DNA of 64,000 bases, taken from positions 372,001-436,000 of the forward strand of contig NZ_SJJZ01000001.1 of NCBI RefSeq assembly GCF_004331345.1. The letters run 5' to 3'. Positions 17,718-25,639 of the stretch are shown piece by piece. The notes under the pieces were generated by a model that saw only the letters and a program-made list of their open reading frames with translations, searched no databases and was not told where the DNA came from. Position 1 is the stretch's first letter. Each line of letters opens with the position of its first letter. Origin of the DNA: Kribbella soli (GTDB taxonomy: Bacteria; Actinomycetota; Actinomycetes; Propionibacteriales; Kribbellaceae). Both the position numbers and the translations under genes were made by a program.

Positions 17718-18385
17718 GCGAGGTCACCTCCGTCGCCGAACAGGCCGCCGTCGACCGGCGGGCCGCCGACCCGGGTCTGGCCGGACCGCGGGGCCCGGTG
17801 CTCCAGATGTTTGCGCAGCATCGACCGGCCGCGGTGGATGCGGCTGCGGACGGTGCCGAGCTTCACGTCCAGGACGTCCGCGATCTCGTCGTACGTCATG
17901 CCCTCGATGTCGCACAGCACCACGGCCGCGCGGAAGTCCTCGGGCAGCGCGTCGAGCGCGTCCTGCACGTCGTGGTCGAACAGGTCGGAGTCGAGCTTCT
18001 CGGCCGGGCCCTCGCCCTTGGCCGGGAGCCGGTCGTGCGCGTCCTCGGGCAGACCGTCGAAGCGGATCCGCTGCTTGCGGCGGGCGCCGTCCAGGAACAG
18101 GTTCGTGGTGATGCGGTACAGCCAGCCCTCGAAGGTGCCCGGCGTGTACGACGACAGCGAGCGGAACACCCGGACGAACACTTCCTGGGTGAGGTCCTCG
18201 GCGTCGTGCTTGTTACCGGTCAGGCGGTACGCCAGCCGGTAGACGCGGGCGGAGTGTGTGCGGACTATCTCGTCCCACGACGGCAGTGCGTCCGGCACCT
18301 GCTGGGGTGCGGGGACCGTCGACGTGTCGAACGGCTTCACCGCAACGCCTCCCTGGGTCCTCTCGGCAATAAGCGTGAAGGCCAT
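17714..18385 (-). CDS. sigE: ECF RNA polymerase sigma factor SigE
   Basis: 223-residue ECF sigma factor. Region 2 spans about residues 40-108 ([20 protein letters not shown], then [20 protein letters not shown]) and region 4 about 140-200 ([20 protein letters not shown], then [20 protein letters not shown]). The gene is followed by the anti-sigma factor, RseB-like protein, HtrA and TatB, the actinobacterial SigE envelope-stress locus. A matching ECF promoter lies 75-100 bp upstream, so positive autoregulation is expected. The N-terminus is about 30 residues longer than region 2 requires; an in-frame start further in is possible. Confidence 0.94.
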   Translation of the reverse strand: MAFTLIAERTQGGVAVKPFDTSTVPAPQQVPDALPSWDEIVRTHSARVYRLAYRLTGNKHDAEDLTQEVFVRVFRSLSSYTPGTFEGWLYRITTNLFLDGARRKQRIRFDGLPEDAHDRLPAKGEGPAEKLDSDLFDHDVQDALDALPEDFRAAVVLCDIEGMTYDEIADVLDVKLGTVRSRIHRGRSMLRKHLEHRAPRSGQTRVGGPPVDGGLFGDGGDLA

Positions 18386-18459
18386 GGTGCCGCGGTCACC
18401 GTCCTCTGCGCACGTCGGGAAAACCCGGGTTGGACCCTGGTTTGTTCGTACGACGGCTC

Positions 18460-18486
18460 AACGCGGCTCCCCGGACGGAAGTTCCC
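18460..18486 (-). promoter_or_regulatory. ECF-type promoter for sigE (GGGAAC-N17-CGTT)
   Basis: On the minus strand GGGAAC (18486-18481) and CGTT (18463-18460) are separated by 17 nt, matching the GGGAAC(T)-N16/17-CGTT consensus of SigE/SigH-class promoters. Transcription would begin about 65 nt before the sigE start. This predicts a self-activating loop held down by the anti-sigma factor. Confidence 0.6.
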
Positions 18487-18535
18487 GGCCGGTGCCTTCA
18501 CTACACAAGACGCGCTCGCAGCCATTTCGGTTGAG

Positions 18536-18757
18536 TCACTGCTCCTCGATGACCGCGATCGGGTCGCCGTCGCGGACGACCTCGCCCTCGACGACCTTCA
18601 GTTCGACGATGGTGCCGGCCACCTCGGCCAGCACCGGGATCTCCATCTTCATCGACTCCAGGATGACAAGCGTGTCGGCCGGACCCACCGTGTCCCCGGC
18701 CTTGGCGGTGACCTTCAGCACGTTGGCCACCAGCTCGGCCAGCACGGTGTGACTCAA
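18536..18757 (-). CDS. Small stand-alone biotinyl/lipoyl carrier protein
   Basis: 73-residue carrier consisting of one biotinyl domain. The biotinylation site is the second Lys of ESMKMEIPV. The start is TTG 18757 (LSHTVLAELV) because GGGAGG lies 8-13 nt upstream; a longer reading through the CGNR gene region makes no sense. Such short BCCP-like proteins occur as orphan genes near sigE in actinobacteria. The partner carboxylase or transferase is not in the window, so the function (acyl-CoA carboxylase carrier or lipoyl-type) stays open. Confidence 0.82.
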   Translation of the reverse strand: MSHTVLAELVANVLKVTAKAGDTVGPADTLVILESMKMEIPVLAEVAGTIVELKVVEGEVVRDGDPIAVIEEQ

Positions 18758-18819
18758 CTCGCACTCCTCCCACTCCCGGAACCCACTCCCGATCCTAGGC
18801 GTGGAAGGCCAAGACCCGG

Positions 18820-19356
18820 CTACTGGGCGTGCTGCCGGGCCCGGTACGACGCGACGCGCGTCCGGCTCGAGCACCGCGGTGTGCAGAACCTCCGCGGCCG
18901 CTTCTCCGCCGCGTTGGCGAATACCCGCTCGCAGTCCGCCGCCGCGCAGACCCCGAGCGAGTCGAACCCGTGACCGGCCGCGAACGTCGCCAGCCCGAGT
19001 GAAGTCGTCGCGGCGAGCCACTCGGCCCAGTTGGCTCCGGGCTTGGCCACATGCAGGTGCCACGGCGACCCGTCATGGTCGGACAGATACGGGCGTACGG
19101 CGTACTCCTCCAGCAACTCGTTGAGCGTCCGGGCCGCTGCGCGCGGATCGGCATGGAAGACCTGGCGGACCCGCGCTCGGACCTCTCGGACCGCGAGCAG
19201 GTCGTCCTCGTCCAGCGTGATCGGGTCCGACTCACCATGCTCGAGGAGAAACGCGCGGACGTCGGCCGGCGCCGTCAACTGCTCCGGGTCGCGGGTGCGC
19301 GTGTTGACCAGGTCGACCGCGAGCCGCACCTGCCGGTCCGGCGTCTGAATATCCAC
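18820..19356 (-). CDS. CGNR zinc-finger domain protein (putative regulator)
   Basis: 178-residue protein of the ABATE/CGNR family: an N-terminal stress-related ABATE domain (RLAVDLVNTRTRDPEQLTAP) and a C-terminal zinc finger with four cysteines (GVCAAADCERVF, then RFCTPRCSSRTRVASYRARQ). The usual CGNR reads CSSR here, a small deviation. The start is GTG 19356 behind GGAGGGAG. It diverges from an MFS exporter gene, and the gap contains repeated CGTAAC sites, so it probably represses itself and the exporter. A second family member is at 48847-49458. Confidence 0.85.
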   Translation of the reverse strand: MDIQTPDRQVRLAVDLVNTRTRDPEQLTAPADVRAFLLEHGESDPITLDEDDLLAVREVRARVRQVFHADPRAAARTLNELLEEYAVRPYLSDHDGSPWHLHVAKPGANWAEWLAATTSLGLATFAAGHGFDSLGVCAAADCERVFANAAEKRPRRFCTPRCSSRTRVASYRARQHAQ

Positions 19357-19367
19357 TGGACTCCCTC

Positions 19368-19414
19368 CGTAACGCCTTTATGATCGTAACGCGTAACAGC
19401 CAACTTTGCGTTAC
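19368..19414. promoter_or_regulatory. CGTAAC repeat cluster between CGNR regulator and MFS exporter
   Basis: CGTAAC occurs three times in direct orientation (19368-19373, 19385-19390, 19392-19397) and once inverted as GCGTTAC (19408-19414). The first site, CGTAACGC, and the last, GCGTTACA, form an inverted pair around the promoter space. The cluster fills the 72 bp gap of two divergent genes. It is the best operator candidate for the CGNR protein, for whose family I know no defined binding site. Confidence 0.45.
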
Positions 19415-19428
19415 AGGAGGTGTGCGGC

Positions 19429-20601
19429 GTGGCGAGCTACTACTGGGCGGCGACGCTGGCCAGGCTTGCCGACGAGATGGTGGCGTTCACGCTGGTGCTG
19501 CTCGTGCTGGAGCGGACGGACAGTCCGGCGCTGGCAGGGATCACCGGGGCTGCCTACGCGCTCCCGGCGGTCGCAACCGGGCCTCTGCTCGGTGCATGGC
19601 TGGACAGGACGCCGTACCGGCGAAGTGCGCTGGCACTCAACCAGGCCGTGCTCGGCGTGGTCATGCTCAGCCTGCTGGCCGTAGTCGGCCACAGCGCGCA
19701 CTGGATCACACCGGCGCTCGCAGCGGTCGCCGGCGCAACTCTGCCGATGGTGAGCGGCGGATTCACCAGCATGCTGCCGAGCCTGGTCCCACCGGACCGA
19801 CTGGCCCGCGCCAACTCCTTCGAGGCCGCGAGCTTCGGTGCCGCAACCATCACTGGGCCCGCGACCGCTGCCACCATCGCAGCAACGCTGTCGGTGGAGG
19901 TCGCGGTCGTAGTCATCGCCGTGGCCGCAACCCTCAGCATCTGCGCCATCAGCCGTCTGCCTGCCCTGCCACCGTTGCAGACCGCAGGAGAACCCTTCCT
20001 GCCCGCCGTCCTGGCCGGTCTGACTCACCTGGTCCGCACACCACGGCTGCGTGCATCCACCGTGACCACAACCCTGTTGATGGGGTCCACCGGCATCCTG
20101 CTGATCGCCCTGCCGCTGCACATGGCTTCACTCGGCATGCCCAAGTCAGCGGCCGGCTACTTGTGGACGGCCATCGAACTCGGCAGCGTCACCACCGCAC
20201 TCTTACTGACTCGCCTCCAAGCGCGCTGGCGCCCGGAGCAGGTCGTCATCGTGTCGGTCGCGGCCTACGGCCTCGCCCTGACCACCTGGCCCCTGGCGAC
20301 CAGCTTCGCCGCCCTCCTGCTTGTGGCCTTTGTCAGCGGTCTCCTGGAAGGTCCGACCCTCCCTGCCATGTTCGCCGCCCGCCAGCAGTACAGCCCGGAG
20401 TCCCTGCAGGGCCGAGTCAGCACCACAGCCGCCAGCCTCCGAGTCGGCGCCGCGGCGATCGGCCAAGCCACCGGCGGCCTCCTGGTCCCGGCAATCGGCA
20501 CCCACAAAGCCCTCCTGGTCGTCGCCATCGCCCTACTAGCGGCAGCCACCCTCGGCCGTGCCACGACCATCTCAAGAAAGGCCCCGCTACATGCCGCATG
20601 A
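19429..20601 (+). CDS. MFS transporter (drug/macrolide efflux-like)
   Basis: 390-residue major facilitator with 12 predicted membrane helices. The motif between helices 2 and 3 (GPLLGAWLDRTPYRRSALAL) matches the DHA3-like efflux branch. I chose GTG 19429 because AGGAGG (19415-19420) lies 8 nt upstream; the GTG at 19420 overlaps that site and cannot be the start. Its stop overlaps the next small ORF by 4 bp (ATGA). Regulation by the divergent CGNR protein is likely. The substrate is unknown. Confidence 0.88.
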   Translation: MASYYWAATLARLADEMVAFTLVLLVLERTDSPALAGITGAAYALPAVATGPLLGAWLDRTPYRRSALALNQAVLGVVMLSLLAVVGHSAHWITPALAAVAGATLPMVSGGFTSMLPSLVPPDRLARANSFEAASFGAATITGPATAATIAATLSVEVAVVVIAVAATLSICAISRLPALPPLQTAGEPFLPAVLAGLTHLVRTPRLRASTVTTTLLMGSTGILLIALPLHMASLGMPKSAAGYLWTAIELGSVTTALLLTRLQARWRPEQVVIVSVAAYGLALTTWPLATSFAALLLVAFVSGLLEGPTLPAMFAARQQYSPESLQGRVSTTAASLRVGAAAIGQATGGLLVPAIGTHKALLVVAIALLAAATLGRATTISRKAPLHAA

Positions 20602-20753
20602 CGCCTGGGTCCACGGCTGCACTGTCCACCGCAGCGCAGTACGCCGGTGCGAGCACCGGCGTACTGGTTGCGACTGAGGACGGGCGGGCGCTCTACACCG
20701 CGCTGGGGTGGACCCTCGGGTCCCCGATGACTGCTGCGGTCAGCCGAGGATGA
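20598..20753 (+). pseudogene. C-terminal remnant of a GNAT acetyltransferase, fused in phase behind the MFS gene
   Basis: A 51-codon ORF starts in the MFS stop (ATGA) and reads YAGASTGVLVATEDGRALYT followed by ALGWTLGSPMTAAV. This is the last stretch of the acetyltransferases whose C-terminus reads GVLVATEDGR-ALYxxLGW-xxSPM. The rest of the domain, including the acetyl-CoA loop, is missing. It ends inside the convergent SIS gene (14 bp overlap). It could still be translated by coupling, but a 51-residue tail of the fold cannot be an active enzyme. Confidence 0.6.
20637..20666. repeat. Perfect 14 bp inverted repeat in the acetyltransferase remnant
   Basis: CAGTACGCCGGTGC and its exact complement flank a 2-base centre (GA), giving a 30 bp palindrome 36 bp after the MFS stop. 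It could act as a terminator for the MFS transcript; no T-tract follows. Confidence 0.6.
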
Positions 20754-21621
20754 CGGAGCGGGAGAGGCTGCGGGGCTGGTCGGGGTTGAGACCCAGAGCC
20801 AGGGACTTGGCGACCGCGACGCGCTGGGCGACGACGAGGGACGCCATCGGGTCCAGGTCGGCGTGGTGGACGATGGTCGCGCCTGTGGCCTTCACGTCGT
20901 CCAGCAGGCCTGCCGGCGGCTCGCCGAAGACCCAGACGCCGCGGCCGGGCTGGGCGATCGCGATCGGACCGTGCCGGTAGTCCATCGCCGGGTACGCCTC
21001 GGTCCACGCCGACGCCGCCTCACGCTGCTTGAGCGCGGCCTCGTGCGCCAGGCCGACCGTCCAGCGCGTACCGACGTACGTGACCTGCTCGAGCTTGGCC
21101 AGGTCGTCGACGTCGACGGTCAGTGCGGTCTGAGCGTCCGCAGCGGCCTTCGACAGGTCCTCACCGAGCGACGCGCGCAGCAGCGCCAGCGTGGTGGTCG
21201 CGAACCGGGTCTGCACCACGGACTGCTCGTCGGCGAAGTCGAGCATGATGGTCTGGTCGGCCAGCTCGACGATCGGCGAGTCCGGGGTCGCGGTGATCGC
21301 GACGGTCGGTACGTCGGTCGCGCGGATCAGGTCGAGCACCTCGGTCGTCGTACCGGAGCGGCTGATCACCACCACGACGTCGTACGAACGGCCCGCCGGG
21401 AACTCGGATCCGGCGAACGCGTCGGTCTCGCCCTGGCCGAGGTCCTCGCGCAGCGCGGCGTACGCCATCGCCATGAACCACGACGTGCCGCAGCCGACCG
21501 CGGCGACCCGCTGACCGGCCTGCGGAAGTGCACCGCCGTACTGCGCGAAACCGTCCGAGACCTGTCGCCAAAGGTCCGGCTGAGTGGCGATCTCAGTGCT
21601 CACAAATGGCTGCTGGGTCAT
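20740..21621 (-). CDS. SIS domain sugar-phosphate isomerase/deaminase-like protein
   Basis: 293-residue protein with two SIS domains (about 30-150 and 170-285), like the isomerase half of GlmS and AgaS. Visible phosphosugar motifs are AVGCGTSWFM, VISRSGTTTEVLDLI and TYVGTRWTVGLAHEAALKQREAA. The glutaminase domain of GlmS is absent, so it is more likely a catabolic aminosugar-phosphate isomerase or deaminase. It diverges from a DeoR-family regulator at 21723, the usual arrangement for aminosugar use. No transporter or kinase is adjacent. Confidence 0.85.
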   Translation of the reverse strand: MTQQPFVSTEIATQPDLWRQVSDGFAQYGGALPQAGQRVAAVGCGTSWFMAMAYAALREDLGQGETDAFAGSEFPAGRSYDVVVVISRSGTTTEVLDLIRATDVPTVAITATPDSPIVELADQTIMLDFADEQSVVQTRFATTTLALLRASLGEDLSKAAADAQTALTVDVDDLAKLEQVTYVGTRWTVGLAHEAALKQREAASAWTEAYPAMDYRHGPIAIAQPGRGVWVFGEPPAGLLDDVKATGATIVHHADLDPMASLVVAQRVAVAKSLALGLNPDQPRSLSRSVILG

Positions 21622-21640
21622 GTCGTCTCCGCACTTGTCA

Positions 21641-21670
21641 TGGTCGAAACTGCTCGAACGTGATCGAATG
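21641..21670. promoter_or_regulatory. Three TCGAA boxes at exact 10 bp spacing (DeoR operator candidate)
   Basis: Three successive ten-base units, TGGTCGAAAC, TGCTCGAACG and TGATCGAATG, start at 21641, 21651 and 21661. Each carries TCGAA at the same place, so the boxes face the same side of the helix. They fill the gap between the SIS gene (start 21621) and the DeoR gene (start 21723). DeoR-family proteins commonly bind direct repeats of short T/A-flanked boxes. Strong candidate for autoregulation and SIS control. Confidence 0.6.
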
Positions 21671-21722
21671 GTGCCAACCAGCCGCCACCGGGCTGACCGA
21701 TTGTGTGAAGGAGGAGCCCCGG

Positions 21723-22505
21723 GTGAAGCGTTATGAACGCCTCAACACCTTGCTCGAGTCGCTCGCCGAGAAAGGCGCCATCGACGTCGACGAGCTCGCC
21801 GAGCAGTTGCATGTGTCCGCGGCCACGATCAGGCGTGACCTGGACCATCTCGGCAAGCAGCAGCTCCTCACCCGGACTCGCGGCGGCGCGGTCGCCAACG
21901 CGGTGTCGTACGACCTGCCGCTGCGCTACAAGACTGCGCGTTTCGCGTCCGAGAAGCAGCGAATCGCGCAAGCCGCGGCCACGCTGGTCCGTCGCGGCAT
22001 GGTGATCGGGATGAACGGCGGGACCACGATCTCCGAGGTGGCGCGGACGCTGGCGACCCGGCCGGAGCTGTCCGCGGAGCACGGCGAGCCCGCGTTCACG
22101 CTCGTCACCAACGCGCTGAACATCGCCAACGAGCTGATCGTCCGGCCGCACGTGAAGATGGTGCTGACCGGCGGTGTGGCGCGGCCGCAGTCCTACGAGA
22201 TGATCGGCCCGCTGTCGCACCGGATCCTGTCCGACCTGTCGCTGGACATCGCCTTCATCGGCGTCGACGGGATCGACGAGACCGGCGCCACCGCTCATCA
22301 CGAGGGCGAGGCGAACATCAACCAGCTGATCGTCAGCCGGGCCGCGAAGGTGGTCGTGGTGGCCGACTCCTCCAAGCTCGGGCAGCGGGCCTTCGCCCGG
22401 ATCTGCGAGCTGAGCGAGATCGACACGCTCGTCACCGACGCCCAGGCCGACGAGAGCCAGCTCGGCGTCTTCAAAGAAGCCGGCATCGACGTCATCCGCG
22501 CCTGA
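21723..22505 (+). CDS. DeoR family transcriptional regulator of sugar metabolism
   Basis: 260-residue regulator. The HTH is at residues 3-55 (RYERLNTLLESLAEKGAIDV, then ATIRRDLDHLGKQQLL) and the DeoR C-terminal sensor domain follows, with FIGVDGIDETGATAHHEGEA and VVVADSSKLGQRAFA, which bind a phosphosugar. The start is GTG 21723 behind GGAGGAG; the longer frame from 21528 runs through the SIS promoter and is rejected. It probably represses the divergent SIS gene until a sugar phosphate accumulates. Confidence 0.92.
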   Translation: MKRYERLNTLLESLAEKGAIDVDELAEQLHVSAATIRRDLDHLGKQQLLTRTRGGAVANAVSYDLPLRYKTARFASEKQRIAQAAATLVRRGMVIGMNGGTTISEVARTLATRPELSAEHGEPAFTLVTNALNIANELIVRPHVKMVLTGGVARPQSYEMIGPLSHRILSDLSLDIAFIGVDGIDETGATAHHEGEANINQLIVSRAAKVVVVADSSKLGQRAFARICELSEIDTLVTDAQADESQLGVFKEAGIDVIRA

Positions 22506-22655
22506 CAGCACTCCACACACCTCCCTCAACAGGTGAGTCACGTCTCCAAGAGACGATCATATCTGATCAGGGCAAGGTTGTTATGAGCAAGAGTGCGCAA
22601 CCTCCGCGCGTGCATCACGGAATGCGGACCTGCAGCCGCTAGGCTTCGGTTCAGC

Positions 22656-23345
22656 ATGGGTACCGCAGCCGCACACCACTCCGCCGACCACTGGGAGGAC
22701 GCCATCGCCACCGGCATCGACCCGACGTCCTGGGCGTACGCCGAGGACTACACCGGTGAGGACGAGGTCGTCACCGGTGCGCGGGCGAGCGCCGCGGACA
22801 GCGGTGTCGCCCCGATCGGCCCCGGCGCGGCCGCCGCGCTGAGCCTGCTCGCCGCCGGCGTGAGCGCGAAGGCGGTCGTCGAGATCGGCACCGGGACCGG
22901 CGTCTCCGGCCTCGCACTGCTCCGTGGCATGCGCGCCGACGGCACGCTCACCACGGTCGACATCGACGCGGAGAACCAGCGGCTCGCGCGCAAGACCTTC
23001 CTGGACGCGGGCGTCGCGTCGAACCGGTTCCGCCTGATCGCCGGCGCCGGGCTGGACGTGGTCACCCGGCTCACCGACGGTCACTACGACCTGGTCTTCT
23101 GCGACGCGGACCGCCGCGAGAACACGGCGTACCTGCACGAGGCACTGCGCCTGCTCCGCCCCGGCGGCATCGTCGCGTTCGCCGGCATCCTCACCGGCGG
23201 CCGAGTCGCCGACCCCGCCCGCCGTGACCCCGACACCATGGCCCTCCGAGACCTGATCCGCGCCGTCCGCGACGACGACAACCTGGTCTCCGCCCTCCTC
23301 CCCACCTCAGACGGCCTCCTAACCGCCGCAAAACGCCTGAAGTAG
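22656..23345 (+). CDS. O-methyltransferase family protein (SAM-dependent)
   Basis: 229-residue class I methyltransferase of the O-methyltransferase 3 family. The SAM-binding motif I reads VVEIGTGTGVSGLALL, motif II TTVDIDAENQRLARKTF, and motif IV YDLVFCDADR. The start is ATG 22656. In M. tuberculosis the homologue Rv1220c is immediately upstream of and divergent from sigE; here the two are separated by about 4.2 kb of other genes, which indicates an insertion. The substrate is unknown. Confidence 0.88.
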   Translation: MGTAAAHHSADHWEDAIATGIDPTSWAYAEDYTGEDEVVTGARASAADSGVAPIGPGAAAALSLLAAGVSAKAVVEIGTGTGVSGLALLRGMRADGTLTTVDIDAENQRLARKTFLDAGVASNRFRLIAGAGLDVVTRLTDGHYDLVFCDADRRENTAYLHEALRLLRPGGIVAFAGILTGGRVADPARRDPDTMALRDLIRAVRDDDNLVSALLPTSDGLLTAAKRLK

Positions 23346-23352
23346 CGGCTTC

Positions 23353-23392
23353 AGACAGGAACTGGGGTCTGAGCACAGGTTATTTCCTGTCT
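23353..23392. terminator. Hairpin between convergent genes, family F2 repeat
   Basis: AGACAGGAA (23353-23361) pairs perfectly with TTCCTGTCT (23384-23392). It lies between the methyltransferase stop and the end of the convergent kynurenine operon, so it can serve both strands. Its 36-base core (23355-23390) aligns without gaps to 41389-41424 with 26 of 36 identical bases, including GCACAGG in the loop. It therefore belongs to a repeated family. Confidence 0.6.
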
Positions 23393-23413
23393 CCACCCAC
23401 CAGATCCCGGCAG

Positions 23414-24136
23414 TTAGCTCGTCAGGCGGGTCAGTTCGGCGGTTACGTCGTGCCACGGGTCGGATTGGGGGTCTATCAGTTCGTAGTGCCCGCAGTGGGG
23501 GACGCGGTGGAAGTGGGCAGTGGGGTGGGCGGCGAAGTAGGACTCGGTGATGGTGATGGGCACGACAGTGTCGCCGGTGCCGTGGATGAGGGTGACGGGG
23601 GCGATGGAGGCGGGCAGGTGGGCCGGGTCCAGGTCGTTGCGCACGCCGCCGCCTATGAAGTCCTGTACGGCGCCATCGCCGATGCGGTCGCGGTCTGCTT
23701 TGAGGAGGTCGGCTACGGGGGCCAGGGCGACCACACCGCGCAGCCGGACCGGGTTGAGCGTCGACGCTGCCCACAGGACGAGCTGGCCGCCCGCGGAGTG
23801 GCCCATGAGCACGTAGCCCGCGTGCACGTCCACCAGGTCCGGTAGCGCGTCCAGCGCCGTACGGATGTCGCCGGTCGTCGTATCAGGGTTGCCGGGCTCG
23901 CGGCGGTACTCCAGGGACAGCACTGGCCAGCCCATGTCGGACAGCGCTGCGCCGAGCGAGCGGGCGTGCACCCGGTCGTACTGCGGCCGCCAGAACCCGC
24001 CGTGCACGAACACCACCAGCGGGCGGTACTCCTTCGCGTGCCAGTAGTCGATCACCTGGTCCGCATGGTCGCCGTACCGCAACTCCTCGTCCGGCTCGGG
24101 CGCCTTACGCGACAGTACTGATCGGTCCTCACTCAT
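23414..24136 (-). CDS. Alpha/beta hydrolase, probable kynurenine formamidase
   Basis: 240-residue hydrolase expected to cleave N-formylkynurenine to kynurenine and formate. The oxyanion motif HGGFW is at 45-49 and the nucleophile is Ser114 in MGHSAGG. The acid and base are probably the Asp of GTGDTV and the His of PHCGHYE. The HGGxW layout is that of the eukaryote-type kynurenine formamidase and not of bacterial metal-dependent KynB. As last gene of the kynurenine operon it overlaps the ACMSD gene by 8 bp. The assignment rests on motif plus context. Confidence 0.78.
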   Translation of the reverse strand: MSEDRSVLSRKAPEPDEELRYGDHADQVIDYWHAKEYRPLVVFVHGGFWRPQYDRVHARSLGAALSDMGWPVLSLEYRREPGNPDTTTGDIRTALDALPDLVDVHAGYVLMGHSAGGQLVLWAASTLNPVRLRGVVALAPVADLLKADRDRIGDGAVQDFIGGGVRNDLDPAHLPASIAPVTLIHGTGDTVVPITITESYFAAHPTAHFHRVPHCGHYELIDPQSDPWHDVTAELTRLTS

Positions 24137-25127
24137 CAGACCTCCCGAGATAGCGCAGGGCGTTCACGGTCAGCAGTTTGTGCTGCTGCTCCGCGGTCAG
24201 GAATCCGGCCTTTCGTACCACCTCCCCGACCGGCCGCTCGCCCAGTGGATAGGGATAGTCACTGCCGACCAGAACGCGGTCTTCCCCCAAGGTATCGACA
24301 AGTAGCCGTAAAGGCGCTGATTCGAACACCACCGTGTCGACCAGGATCCGGTCCAGGTACGTCGACGGTGGGTGCTCGGAGCAACCACGGACGACGTCCC
24401 CGCGCCGGTGCCACGCGTTCTCCAGCCGCCCGAGCCAGAACGCGAAACTCCCGCCTCCGTGGGCGAAACAGATCCTCAAGGCAGGCGGCAACCGGTCGAA
24501 CGCCCCGCCCAGGATCATCGCCAGCAACGACAGATGGGTCTCGGCCGGCATCCCGGTCAGCCAGCGCGCCATCCAGCGATCCAGCCGCGGCCCGCCCGGC
24601 ATGTCCCACGGATGCACCAGCACCGGCGTACCGGTCTCCGCGCAATGGTTGAGGAAGGCAACGATTCCGGCGTCGTCGAGGTCCTTGTCGCCGACGTGGT
24701 TGCCGATCTCGACGCCGACATGCCCAGCGGCCCGGCAACGGTCCAGCTCGGCGCAGGCCAGGTCCGGATCCTGCAGCGGCACCTGGCAGAACGGCACGAA
24801 CCGCTCGTCACCGGCCAGCGTTTCCAGGGTGAGGTCGTTGAAGATCTCCGCCAGCTTGACGGCCTGCGCCGCCGGGCGTTCGTACCCGAAGAACACCGGG
24901 GTCGGCGACACCACCTGGAGATCGATGCCGTCGGCATCCATATCGGCACGACGTACGGCGGGATCCCAAGCCTGCGGTCCGACCGGGCGGAACTCGGTCT
25001 CGCCGATCATGATCATCGCGGCCCGTTCGGAGTCGATCCGCAACCACGGCCAGCCGTCTCCCCCACACGCCACCGAAAGATCCGGCCACCCGCGCGGGAC
25101 CAGATGGGTGTGGACGTCTACGGTCAT
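24129..25127 (-). CDS. nbaD: 2-amino-3-carboxymuconate-6-semialdehyde decarboxylase (ACMSD)
   Basis: 332-residue zinc amidohydrolase-fold decarboxylase that turns ACMS into 2-aminomuconate semialdehyde. Metal ligands are visible as His6 and His8 (DVHTH), the His in GTPVLVHPWDM, the His in RICFAHGGGSFAFW, and the Asp in VLVGSDYPYP. Length and all motifs match the family. It overlaps the dioxygenase gene upstream by 4 bp (ATGA). ACMS forms quinolinate spontaneously, so this step commits tryptophan carbon to oxidation. Confidence 0.93.
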   Translation of the reverse strand: MTVDVHTHLVPRGWPDLSVACGGDGWPWLRIDSERAAMIMIGETEFRPVGPQAWDPAVRRADMDADGIDLQVVSPTPVFFGYERPAAQAVKLAEIFNDLTLETLAGDERFVPFCQVPLQDPDLACAELDRCRAAGHVGVEIGNHVGDKDLDDAGIVAFLNHCAETGTPVLVHPWDMPGGPRLDRWMARWLTGMPAETHLSLLAMILGGAFDRLPPALRICFAHGGGSFAFWLGRLENAWHRRGDVVRGCSEHPPSTYLDRILVDTVVFESAPLRLLVDTLGEDRVLVGSDYPYPLGERPVGEVVRKAGFLTAEQQHKLLTVNALRYLGRSDE

Positions 25128-25639
25128 TTACCCGGGTGCAGCGTGCCGCACTCCGGGCAGGTGCGTGCGTCCTCGCTCTCGTAGAACGCCTTGAACACCG
25201 GCGGCAGGTCCGCGACGATGTCGGTCACCTGGAGCTCGACCTCGTGCACGATCGCGTTGCAGTTGCCGCAGTACCAGCGGAACTTCTCCAGCACACCTGG
25301 TTCCCGGACTCGCTCGATCACCAGGCCGATCGAGTTCGGGCCGCGCTGCGGGGAGTGCGGCATGTTCCGTGGCAGCACCCACATCTCACCGGCGTTCACC
25401 GCGACGGTCGCCGGGCCGTCGTCGGTCATGACGTTGACCTTGAGCTCGCCGGAGATCTGGTAGAAGAACTCCTCGTACGGGTCGACGTGGAAGTCGGTGC
25501 GCTGGTTCGGGCCGCCGACCACCATCGTGATGAAGTCGTCCCCGGTCGGGAACATCTGCTTGTTGCCGACCGGCGGCTTCAGCAGATGCTTGTTCTCCTC
25601 GATCCATTGCGGAAAGTTCGTCGACTCCAAGTTCGCCAT
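25124..25639 (-). CDS. nbaC: 3-hydroxyanthranilate 3,4-dioxygenase
   Basis: 171-residue cupin that opens the ring of 3-hydroxyanthranilate with O2. With ATG 25639 as start, the iron ligands fall at His51, Glu57 and His95, the numbering I recall for the Cupriavidus enzyme; this supports that start over GTG 25642. A second, rubredoxin-like iron site is complete: Cys124, Cys127, Cys161, Cys164 (WYCGNC and CPECG). Its ATG shares one base with the RidA stop. Canonical in length and residues. Confidence 0.96.
   Translation of the reverse strand: MANLESTNFPQWIEENKHLLKPPVGNKQMFPTGDDFITMVVGGPNQRTDFHVDPYEEFFYQISGELKVNVMTDDGPATVAVNAGEMWVLPRNMPHSPQRGPNSIGLVIERVREPGVLEKFRWYCGNCNAIVHEVELQVTDIVADLPPVFKAFYESEDARTCPECGTLHPGK

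Noticed and set aside
22541..22555. Short hairpin CGTCTC-CAA-GAGACG after the DeoR gene as a terminator
   Set aside because: Only 6 bp, with no T-tract; possible but not separable from chance.
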